A stretch of DNA of 6,411 bases, from contig JAGQUE010000426.1 in NCBI GenBank assembly GCA_020438665.1, forward strand, positions 1-6,411, in the 5' to 3' direction. The notes under the pieces are model-generated. The model was given only the letters and a program-made list of their open reading frames with translations. It ran no database searches and was not told where the DNA came from. The position numbers and the translations under genes are program-made. The DNA comes from Nocardioidaceae bacterium (GTDB lineage Bacteria > Actinomycetota > Actinomycetes > Propionibacteriales > Nocardioidaceae). The first letter of the stretch is position 1, and each line of letters starts with the position of its first letter. This document shows, piece by piece, positions 1 through 4,199 of this stretch.

Positions 1-14
1 ACCGGCGCGCCGGT
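1..14. repeat. 14-bp perfect GC palindrome at the window edge
   Basis: The first 14 bases form a perfect palindrome (ACCGG, then CGCG, then CCGGT). As RNA it would make a 5-bp stem with a 4-base loop. It lies 18 bp downstream of the stop of the minus-strand membrane protein gene, so it could be part of that gene's terminator, but there is no T-run and the left flank is not visible. It may equally be a chance GC palindrome. Confidence 0.25.
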
Positions 15-32
15 GAAACTGGCGGCCGCGGC

Positions 33-422
33 TCACCGCGCCCGCATCAGCCGCAGCACGGTCACCACCTGGGCGAGGAAGTAGCCGACGAGCAGGATCG
101 CTCCGACGATGATGATCCACGAGTCGCGGCCGCAGGCGCTCGACTCGGCACAGCGGGAGGCACCGAGGGTCGCGATGACGATGAGCGGATAGCCGCCGGC
201 CAGGAACAACCAGGCGCGGGTCTTGTCGGCCAGACTCCACAGCGGGCTGAGCACCAGCAGCACGTTGCCGGCCAGCCATAGCAGGAGACCGATGGGCAGC
301 ACGCCGACGAGCGCCTCGGCGCCGATCAGGCACGCGATAGCGCCCAGCTCGAGCTGGCCAGGGCCGCGCGGCGGCTCCGGTGGGACCGCCGGACCGGAGG
401 TCGGCTCGTCCGGGTCGCTCAT
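33..422 (-). CDS. small multi-pass membrane protein, function unknown
   Basis: A 129-residue protein of unrecognised family. Residues 1-24 are a Pro/Glu/Asp-rich soluble leader (six prolines among the first 18 residues). Hydrophobic segments follow at about 26-48, 49-63, 70-88 and 101-123, so three or four membrane helices are likely. Cys91 and Cys97 lie in the short polar loop between the last two helices and could form a disulfide if that loop faces outside. The protein ends in the basic tail LRLMRAR. The frame stays open further upstream, but that extension would read back through the tRNA gene, so the ATG at 422 is chosen. It is preceded by AAGGAC about 7 bases upstream. The tRNA ends only 30 bp upstream with no terminator between, so the two may share a transcript. 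I do not assign a function. Confidence 0.8.
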   Translation of the reverse strand: MSDPDEPTSGPAVPPEPPRGPGQLELGAIACLIGAEALVGVLPIGLLLWLAGNVLLVLSPLWSLADKTRAWLFLAGGYPLIVIATLGASRCAESSACGRDSWIIIVGAILLVGYFLAQVVTVLRLMRAR

Positions 423-452
423 CGTGGGTCCTTGTCGAACGGCGGCTGGGAG

Positions 453-526
453 TACGCCCGGCGAGACTCGAACTCGCACTGGCCAGGACCTAAACCTGGT
501 GCCTCTGCCAATTGGGCTACGGGCGC
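453..526 (-). tRNA. tRNA with UAG anticodon (Leu), short variable loop
   Basis: A complete 74-nt cloverleaf on the minus strand. The acceptor stem has 7 pairs (526-520 with 460-454), the first being G1-U72. U8 is present. The D-arm has three pairs (G10-C25, C11-G24, C12-G23), a C13/A22 mismatch and a 9-nt loop containing GG. The anticodon stem is CCAGG/CCTGG with a 7-nt loop; the anticodon TAG is at 492-490. The variable loop is only 5 nt (482-478). The T-arm has 5 pairs with loop TTCGAGT. A73 is at 453 and CCA is not encoded. The anticodon, A73, an A15-U48 tertiary pair and the D-arm layout all fit leucine, but bacterial tRNA-Leu normally has a long class II variable arm, missing here. It is certainly a tRNA-like gene; the amino acid it carries is inferred. 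Confidence 0.93.
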
Positions 527-539
527 CGTGCTGGGCGGC

Positions 540-545
540 AGTCTA
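540..545 (-). promoter_or_regulatory. possible -10 element of the tRNA promoter
   Basis: On the minus strand, TAGACT fits the TAnnnT pattern of actinobacterial -10 boxes and ends 13 bases before the first base of the tRNA, giving a short leader if transcription starts about 7 bases on. No good -35 hexamer is seen at 16-18 bp spacing. The rest of the 52-bp gap between the peroxidase stop and the tRNA holds nothing else I can name; read-through from the peroxidase gene is the alternative. Confidence 0.3.
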
Positions 546-578
546 GGCGCAGCCGGGCAAGGCCGGCGCGGACGCCCG

Positions 579-1055
579 TCAGCCCAGCCCCAGGTCGCGG
601 CGCAGCTTGGCGACGTGGCCGGTGGCCTTGACGGCGTATTGGGCGAGCTCGACCCGTCCCTCCTCGTCGACCACGAAGGTCGAGCGGATGACACCGACCA
701 CGGTCTTGCCATACAGCTTCTTCTCGCCATAGGCGCCATAGGCGGTCATCACCGACCGGTCGGTGTCGGAGAGCAGCCGGATGGTGAGTCCGTCACGCTC
801 GCGGAACCTGGCGAGCTTGTCGGGCTTGTCGGGGGAGATGCCGAGCACCTCATAGCCCTGGGCCCGCAGCGAGTCGAGCGAGTCGGTGAAGTCGCACGCC
901 TGCTTGGTGCATCCCGGTGTCATGGCGGCGGGGTAGAAATAGACGATCACCTTGCGACCGCGCAGGTCGCTCAACGTCACCGTGTCGCCCGCGTCGTCGG
1001 CGAGGGTGAAGTCGGGGGCGGGGTCACCGGGCGCGAGCCGGGCGGTGTCGGTCAT
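579..1055 (-). CDS. bcp: thioredoxin-dependent thiol peroxidase, PrxQ/BCP type
   Basis: A 158-residue cytosolic peroxiredoxin that reduces H2O2 and organic hydroperoxides, with electrons from thioredoxin. The family signature is intact: FYPAAMTPGCTKQAC near residues 40-54 gives peroxidatic Cys49 in the PxxxTPGCT loop, and Cys54 five residues later is the resolving cysteine of the PrxQ 1-CysX4Cys-2 type. The N-terminal APDFTL and the LRGRKVIVYFYP strand are typical of the thioredoxin fold, as are the later LGISPD and TFVVDEEGRV segments. The length is normal for BCP. The ATG at 1055 is supported by AAGGAC about 6 bases upstream and by the fit to family N-termini; a longer open frame upstream overlaps the divergent gene and is not believable. 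The gene diverges from the DUF3618 gene across a 147-bp gap and is followed by the tRNA 52 bp downstream. Confidence 0.95.
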   Translation of the reverse strand: MTDTARLAPGDPAPDFTLADDAGDTVTLSDLRGRKVIVYFYPAAMTPGCTKQACDFTDSLDSLRAQGYEVLGISPDKPDKLARFRERDGLTIRLLSDTDRSVMTAYGAYGEKKLYGKTVVGVIRSTFVVDEEGRVELAQYAVKATGHVAKLRRDLGLG

Positions 1056-1119
1056 CGGCAGTCCTTGTCGTCGGCACGGGGCCTGGTCCACGATCCTGGG
1101 CCGCCGAAGCGGCGCCCCC

Positions 1120-1125
1120 AACCTA
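1120..1125 (-). promoter_or_regulatory. weak candidate -10 for the peroxidase gene
   Basis: Minus-strand TAGGTT fits TAnnnT and lies 64 bases upstream of the peroxidase start codon, inside the 147-bp divergent intergenic region. The -35 region is not recognisable. It is offered only because some promoter must lie in this gap. Confidence 0.2.
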
Positions 1126-1190
1126 CCCGAGCGCCGAACCGCCTCGGCGTCGTACGGCGTCCGCCCGGGAGGCCGCCTGGCCACGGTTGG

Positions 1191-1196
1191 TAACCT
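1191..1196 (+). promoter_or_regulatory. candidate -10 giving a leaderless mRNA
   Basis: TAACCT fits the actinobacterial TAnnnT -10 pattern and ends 6 bases before the GTG at 1203, so the usual start distance would place the first transcribed base on the G of the start codon. There is no Shine-Dalgarno-like sequence before this GTG, which agrees with leaderless translation, a common mode in actinobacteria. The inverted GGTT/AACC arms at 1185-1195 overlap the box. The -35 region is poor. Confidence 0.4.
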
Positions 1197-1202
1197 GCCC
1201 AC

Positions 1203-1451
1203 GTGAACCAGGAACTGTCCTCCCTCGAGAACGAGATCGAGCAGACCCGCGAGCGCCTCGCCAGCACGATCGACGAGCTCGTCTTCCGGGCCAGTCCCAA
1301 GACCATCGTGAGCCGCCAGCTCGAGACGACGAAGGCCCACTTCGTCGACCCCGAGACCGGCGCGCCGCGGACCGACAACATCCTCAAGGTCGTGGGTGGC
1401 GTCGTCGGCGTGGTGGCCTTCTTCGTGATCGTCCGCAAGGTCGTCCGCTGA
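1203..1451 (+). CDS. DUF3618 family small membrane-anchored protein
   Basis: An 82-residue protein starting with GTG. Residues 5-27 form a charged amphipathic helix (LENEIEQTRERLASTIDEL) that matches the N-terminal signature of DUF3618 proteins. SPKTIVSRQLETTKAHFVDP follows, as in the family's conserved central part. Residues 59-78 are one hydrophobic segment (ILKVVGGVVGVVAFFVIV) ending in the basic tail RKVVR, so the protein is probably anchored by its C-terminus with the helical part in the cytoplasm. The function of DUF3618 is not established. It is 32 bp upstream of the GroES-like gene on the same strand, so the two are probably co-transcribed, and divergent from the thiol peroxidase. The start is supported by the family N-terminus and by the -10 box just upstream. 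Confidence 0.85.
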   Translation: MNQELSSLENEIEQTRERLASTIDELVFRASPKTIVSRQLETTKAHFVDPETGAPRTDNILKVVGGVVGVVAFFVIVRKVVR

Positions 1452-1483
1452 TCCTGGCCGGCGAGACGACGGCAGGACCCACC

Positions 1484-1807
1484 ATGGCCGAGAAGACTCC
1501 GATCAAGATGCTCTATGACCGGATCATGGTCGAGGTCGACGGTGACCTCGGCGAGCGTCGGTCCTCCGGCGGCATCGTGATCCCGGCGACGGCCGCCATG
1601 GCGGCGAAGCGGCTGGCGTGGTCGCGCGTCGTCGCCGTGGGTCCGCAGGCGCGGTCGGTCGAGGTGGGCGATCGGGTGCTGTTCGACCCTGAGGACAAGG
1701 CGGAGGTCGAGGTCAACGGCGAGGTCTATGCCGTGATGCGTGAGCGCGACATCCACGCGGTCGCGGCCGAGCGCCTGGGTGACTCCTCGACCGGCCTCTA
1801 TCTCTGA
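1484..1807 (+). CDS. GroES-like co-chaperonin paralogue
   Basis: A 107-residue protein of the GroES (Cpn10) fold. KMLYDRIMVEVDG (8-20) matches the GroES opening LxDRVLV. SSGGIVIPATA (27-37) is the mobile loop with the hydrophobic IVI tripeptide used to dock on GroEL. RVVAVGPQ (48-55), VEVGDRVLFDP (59-69) and VYAVMRERDIHAV (81-93) match the later conserved blocks. It differs from a housekeeping GroES: AMAAKRLAWSR replaces the usual segment after the loop, the roof hairpin is very short, and there is a 12-residue C-terminal extension ending in STGLYL. No groEL is adjacent. It is likely a second, divergent GroES-like protein rather than the main one; whether it caps GroEL is unknown. The ATG at 1484 has AGGA about 6 bases upstream. 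Confidence 0.85.
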   Translation: MAEKTPIKMLYDRIMVEVDGDLGERRSSGGIVIPATAAMAAKRLAWSRVVAVGPQARSVEVGDRVLFDPEDKAEVEVNGEVYAVMRERDIHAVAAERLGDSSTGLYL

Positions 1808-1816
1808 CGCCTGGAC

Positions 1817-1829
1817 CCGGCCGAGCCGG
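1817..1829. terminator. short hairpin between convergent genes
   Basis: CCGGC, loop CGA, then GCCGG form a 5-bp hairpin in the 33-bp gap between the stop codons of the GroES-like gene and the convergent NlpC/P60 gene. The position suits a bidirectional terminator, but the stem is short and no U-run follows on either strand. Confidence 0.3.
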
Positions 1830-1840
1830 TGGGCTGGAGG

Positions 1841-2857
1841 TCAGGGCAGATAGCTCCTGGCGCCGGCGTACTCCGCGGCATAGGCGGGGGTCGAGGTCGC
1901 GATGATCGACACCGTGCTGCCCGTGTGGGGGGAGTGGATCATCCGCCCGTGGCCGACATAGAGGGACACGTGGTGGACGGTGCCGCCCGTGGCAAAGAAG
2001 AGCAGGTCGCCGCGGTGCGGTGCCCCGCCCACGACCGAGCCCGCCCGGGACTGAGGACTCGCATCGCGAGGGATCCGCAGGCCGTGGACCTCATGGACGA
2101 GGGAGGTCAGCCCCGAGCAGTCCAGGCCGAATCCCGAGCGGCCCGCCCACAGATAGGGCAGCCCGAGGAACTTCTTGGCCGATGCCACCAGGCCCGCCCG
2201 CGACGCCGGGAGCGCGCCGTCCCCTCGTGGATGGACGACGACGTCGGCGGCCGCGATGCGACGGGACTCGCCGTCGGGAAGCGCGACCCGCACCCAGTCG
2301 CCGGTGGTACCGAGGACCGGCAGCGAGGTGCCGAAGCTGATGTGTTCGCGACGGTGGGCGGTGGCATCGTCGTTGTGCAGCCAGCCCAACCGTGCCACCA
2401 CCGTGGCCCGGTCGGCTGCCGCCCTCGGCGCGACGCTGCTGAGCTGACGGGTCGGCACCCAGCCGCGGTAGCCATGAGCGGAGCCTGGCTGCGGCTGGTC
2501 CGGTACGGCGACCCGGGTCCACGCGCCGCGCACCCTGAGCACGACGACCCGGTCGCCCAGGAGCGCCTGGCTGTCGGCCCGCCCCGACAGGCCGCGCCGC
2601 TGAGGCGTGGTGAGGTCGGCCAGCCACCGGGTGATGCGCGCCGGGTTGGCCAGGGCCGGCGCGTCGACCGGCCGCGGCGACCCCGGCGTCCGCCACAGCG
2701 TCGCGACGGAGACCGCCACCCAGGCGTCCTGCCGGACCACCGTGGTGGTGGCCATGACGGCGGTGGGCTCCGACGCAAGCGCAGCCGCCGGAAGGGCCGG
2801 AGCGGAGACGAGGGCTCCTGCGAGCAGCAGGCACAGCGGACGCCGAAGACCCTTCAC
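1841..2857 (-). CDS. secreted SH3b-NlpC/P60 (C40) cell-wall peptidase
   Basis: A 338-residue exported peptidase that probably cuts peptide stems of peptidoglycan between D-Glu and the diamino acid. Residues 1-28 form a signal peptide (KGLRR, a hydrophobic core with LLLAGALV, then AAALA before SE). Residues about 45-140 and 150-210 look like two bacterial SH3-type domains (VAVSVATLWRTPG, RVVVLRVRGAWTRVAV, YRGWVPTRQL; then LPVLGTTGDWVRVALPDG). The NlpC/P60 domain spans 220-338: Cys247 in LDCSGL is the nucleophile, His296 in HVSLYVG the base and His308 in MIHSPHTG the third catalytic residue, so the site is complete. The SH3b-SH3b-NlpC order resembles YkfC/Spr-type enzymes. The frame stays open upstream to 2944, but that extension crosses a strong hairpin and reads as a basic non-protein stretch; GTG at 2857 gives a proper signal peptide. 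The Shine-Dalgarno is weak (CTGGA). Confidence 0.9.
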   Translation of the reverse strand: MKGLRRPLCLLLAGALVSAPALPAAALASEPTAVMATTTVVRQDAWVAVSVATLWRTPGSPRPVDAPALANPARITRWLADLTTPQRRGLSGRADSQALLGDRVVVLRVRGAWTRVAVPDQPQPGSAHGYRGWVPTRQLSSVAPRAAADRATVVARLGWLHNDDATAHRREHISFGTSLPVLGTTGDWVRVALPDGESRRIAAADVVVHPRGDGALPASRAGLVASAKKFLGLPYLWAGRSGFGLDCSGLTSLVHEVHGLRIPRDASPQSRAGSVVGGAPHRGDLLFFATGGTVHHVSLYVGHGRMIHSPHTGSTVSIIATSTPAYAAEYAGARSYLP

Positions 2858-2894
2858 GCGTCCAGTCTGACGCGGATCGGGCAGAAGAGAAGGA

Positions 2895-2923
2895 GCGCGG
2901 CGGAGTGGGAATCTCCGCCGCGC
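2895..2923 (-). terminator. 11-bp terminator-like hairpin before the NlpC gene
   Basis: Perfect 11-bp arms GCGCGGCGGAG (2895-2905) and CTCCGCCGCGC (2913-2923) enclose a 7-nt loop. On the minus strand the stem is followed by TCCTTCTCTTCT, and on the plus strand by CCTTGCTTCTCT, so either direction has a pyrimidine-rich tail. The flanking AAGG/CCTT bases can extend the stem. It sits 38 bp upstream of the NlpC/P60 start codon, so it could end a transcript arriving from the sigma/anti-sigma side, act as an attenuator in the hydrolase leader, or close a small RNA. It is a clear structure; its role is inferred. Confidence 0.65.
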
Positions 2924-2979
2924 CCTTGCTTCTCTCACAGCCATGCGCTGTCGACTGATCGACGCGTCACGATCGGCCC

Positions 2980-3005
2980 GGGGTGGGGTTGGGGTTGCGT
3001 GGGGG
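2980..3005 (+). other. G-quadruplex motif (four G-tracts of 4 or more)
   Basis: Four runs of four or five G (2980-2983, 2985-2988, 2991-2994, 3001-3005) are separated by loops of 1, 2 and 6 bases, an ideal intramolecular quadruplex pattern. The G-rich strand is the template for the NlpC/P60 gene about 120 bp downstream. A further pair of shorter G-runs lies at 3023-3032. Confidence 0.7.
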
Positions 3006-3134
3006 TGGAGCTGGGCCGGTTGGGGTTGTGGGCGTGACCAGCGACGTCCCGGGGGACTCTCGCCTGTTGTTGCTGTGCCTTCGGACGGTCGCCCGATGCG
3101 ACCACCCTGGATGTCGAGGGGTTCGAAACCGAGA

Positions 3135-3165
3135 CGGCGTACATCACCCGAGAGGGTGTACGTCG
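3135..3165. other. bulged hairpin with GAGA tetraloop
   Basis: On the plus strand, five pairs (3145-3149 with 3154-3158) close a GAGA loop of the GNRA type. After a 3-nt bulge (3142-3144), seven more pairs follow (3135-3141 with 3159-3165, one G-U). The same arms form a slightly less stable hairpin on the minus strand. It is either part of a structured RNA or, as DNA, an imperfect operator built on GTAC-containing halves. Confidence 0.4.
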
Positions 3166-3365
3166 GCGCGCGCCCGAGTCGCGCTGCACGAGACCGAGGG
3201 GGTTTGGCTCTTCAAGCACCGGATCCGAGGAGGACGGCCCGATCCGTCGCTCCACCTGACGGGGAAGACGTTAGGCGTTATTCGCATCTGGGTGTGGAAT
3301 AGCCCGTCTTCTTTGCAATGTGACTGCATTTGTTCACGCTGAATCCTTTCAGCAGGGCTGATTTG

Positions 3366-3385
3366 CCACATGTCCGGACACGTGG
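3366..3385. promoter_or_regulatory. 20-bp near-perfect palindrome, possible operator
   Basis: Bases 3366-3385 form two 10-bp halves (CCACATGTCC and GGACACGTGG) that match except at one position pair; the central 10 bp, TGTCCGGACA, are perfect. The site borders the low-GC patch at 3281-3370, where a promoter might be. The symmetry fits a dimeric DNA-binding protein; no regulator can be named. Confidence 0.35.
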
Positions 3386-3449
3386 ACTGGACCGTTCCGC
3401 ATGGCGAAACGAGGCTGCCGGGCTGCGGCGTGCGCAGTGGCGCGTCGGC

Positions 3450-4199
3450 TCAGGAGTCAGCCGTGCGCTGCTCCGCGGCATAGCTGCCGCGGAGCACCGA
3501 CGTCACGGAGTGACCGGGGTCGCCGTCGTCGTCCTCGAGGGAGACGTCGACGGCGGCGTAGCGCAGCAGCAGCGAGTCCGGCACCTCGAACGTCGCCACC
3601 CCGCTCGGGCCCACCTGGCCCAGCGGCAGCATCTTGTTGGTGTCGGGGTCGAGCAGCCATGCATAGTAGAACTGGCCCGACCGCGTGGTCGGCAGGTCGT
3701 GGGTCTCGATCGTCATCGTGACCGTGCTCCCGTGTGAGGCCATCAGCACGTCGCCGCCGCCGATGCCTTCGACGGGGTCGAGGATCGCCGTCTGTTCGGG
3801 GGCGGCGGTCGGTGGCGCAGGGTCGGGACGGGTCAGCCTGGCCGTCACCCCGGCCGTCCCGGCCACGAGCACGACGGCGGCTGCGGCGAGCGCGAGTGGT
3901 CGCGCGACCCGGCGCACGCCGCGGTGTGGCAGCGCCGGTGGTGGCGGGAGCGGGGGAGCCGCGGAGGAGGCCGGCCCGGTGCGCTGCGCGGGCTGGGCCG
4001 GCGGCCGGAGGGTGCGTGCGGTCCGGGCGAGCAGGGCGTGACCCACGGCGAAGTCGACCAGGTCGTGACGGCAGACCTCGCAGTCGTCGAGGTGCTGGCC
4101 GACGGCGGACACCTCGGCGTTGGACAGCTCGGCGCGCAACAGGGCGGACAGGTCGGGGTGGTCCGTGCCGTCGCCGGTGGGCAGCATCTCGTCGGTCAT
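3450..4199 (-). CDS. RskA-like transmembrane anti-sigma factor
   Basis: A 249-residue membrane protein expected to hold the adjacent ECF sigma factor inactive. The N-terminal cytoplasmic part carries a zinc-finger anti-sigma (ZAS) motif HxxxCxxC at His36, Cys40 and Cys43. A Pro/Ala-rich linker (about 64-92) follows, then one membrane helix (about 102-121). Residues 122-249 would lie outside the membrane and match the RskA C-terminal domain: FYYAWLLDPDTNKMLPLGQVG and AAVDVSLEDDDGDPGHSVTSVLRGSY correspond to the family's WlidpdG and VtvEpaGGs blocks, with an acidic DDDGD in place of the usual glycines. The start ATG at 4199 overlaps the sigma stop as ATGA, with a strong AAGGAGGAG ribosome site 4 bases upstream, so translation is probably coupled. 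Such proteins are usually released by regulated proteolysis; the signal here is unknown. Confidence 0.88.
   Translation of the reverse strand: MTDEMLPTGDGTDHPDLSALLRAELSNAEVSAVGQHLDDCEVCRHDLVDFAVGHALLARTARTLRPPAQPAQRTGPASSAAPPLPPPPALPHRGVRRVARPLALAAAAVVLVAGTAGVTARLTRPDPAPPTAAPEQTAILDPVEGIGGGDVLMASHGSTVTMTIETHDLPTTRSGQFYYAWLLDPDTNKMLPLGQVGPSGVATFEVPDSLLLRYAAVDVSLEDDDGDPGHSVTSVLRGSYAAEQRTADS
3470..3495 (-). terminator. perfect 11-bp hairpin inside the 3' end of the anti-sigma gene
   Basis: Arms GCTCCGCGGCA (3470-3480) and TGCCGCGGAGC (3485-3495) pair perfectly around a 4-nt loop. The hairpin lies within the codons for LRGSYAAEQ, ending 17 bases before the stop codon at 3450-3452. No U-run follows, so it is not a textbook terminator, but it may protect or end the operon mRNA. 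Coding constraint alone does not explain an 11-bp perfect inverted repeat. Confidence 0.4.

Larger units (their letters stand above)
2858..3449. other. 592-bp non-coding stretch rich in RNA-like hairpins
   Basis: No open frame here has coding character: those present are basic, repetitive or lack a ribosome site. In minus-strand order it contains a 20-bp near-palindrome (3385-3366), a 6-bp hairpin with a 4-nt loop (3353-3338), a CGGATC/GATCCG inverted repeat (3246-3220), a bulged hairpin with a GAGA loop (3165-3135), a 6-bp hairpin GGTCGC/GCGACC (3103-3087), a small GTCC/GGAC hairpin (3057-3046), a C-rich run opposite a G4 motif (3005-2980), and a strong terminator-like hairpin (2923-2895). 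Bases 3281-3370 are only about 49% GC by count, far below the rest. It may be the long leader of the NlpC gene, a separate small RNA, or remains of a lost gene. I searched by eye for the c-di-AMP (ydaO) riboswitch core and for tmRNA, RNase P and SRP RNA motifs and did not find them. Confidence 0.55.

Noticed and set aside
423..479. N-terminal extension of the small membrane protein starting at 479
   Set aside because: It reads through the T-arm and acceptor stem of the tRNA on the same strand, so the ATG at 422 with its own ribosome site is the real start.
2858..2944. 29-residue extension of the NlpC/P60 protein starting at 2944
   Set aside because: It spans the 11-bp hairpin, is very rich in Arg and Pro, and would bury the signal peptide; GTG at 2857 gives a normal exported protein.
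3115..3145. tmRNA or tRNA fragment suggested by GGTTTCGAAC / GGTTCGAAACC
   Set aside because: The bases resemble a T-loop or a tmRNA 5' end only locally; no acceptor, D-arm or tag-coding region surrounds them.
3320..3337. CRP-like site (TGTGA ... TCAC) at the low-GC patch
   Set aside because: The spacing between halves is 10 bases rather than 6 and the outer bases do not match.
3365..3400. ECF-type promoter GGAACG with a -10 about 16 bp on, minus strand
   Set aside because: The -35 half looks fair but no accepted -10 follows, and the palindrome occupying the spacer gives a simpler explanation.
2858..3449. c-di-AMP (ydaO) riboswitch upstream of the cell-wall hydrolase
   Set aside because: This was the expected element for an actinobacterial NlpC gene, but the conserved core words such as GGGGTGAATC are not present on the minus strand.
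2935..3481. Several open frames of 67-119 codons on both strands in the gene-free stretch
   Set aside because: They are overlapping, basic or low-complexity, lack ribosome sites and show no recognisable domain. One minus-strand reading ends in a segment (IAKKTGYST) faintly like a helix-turn-helix, but it is too short and isolated to call a gene or pseudogene.
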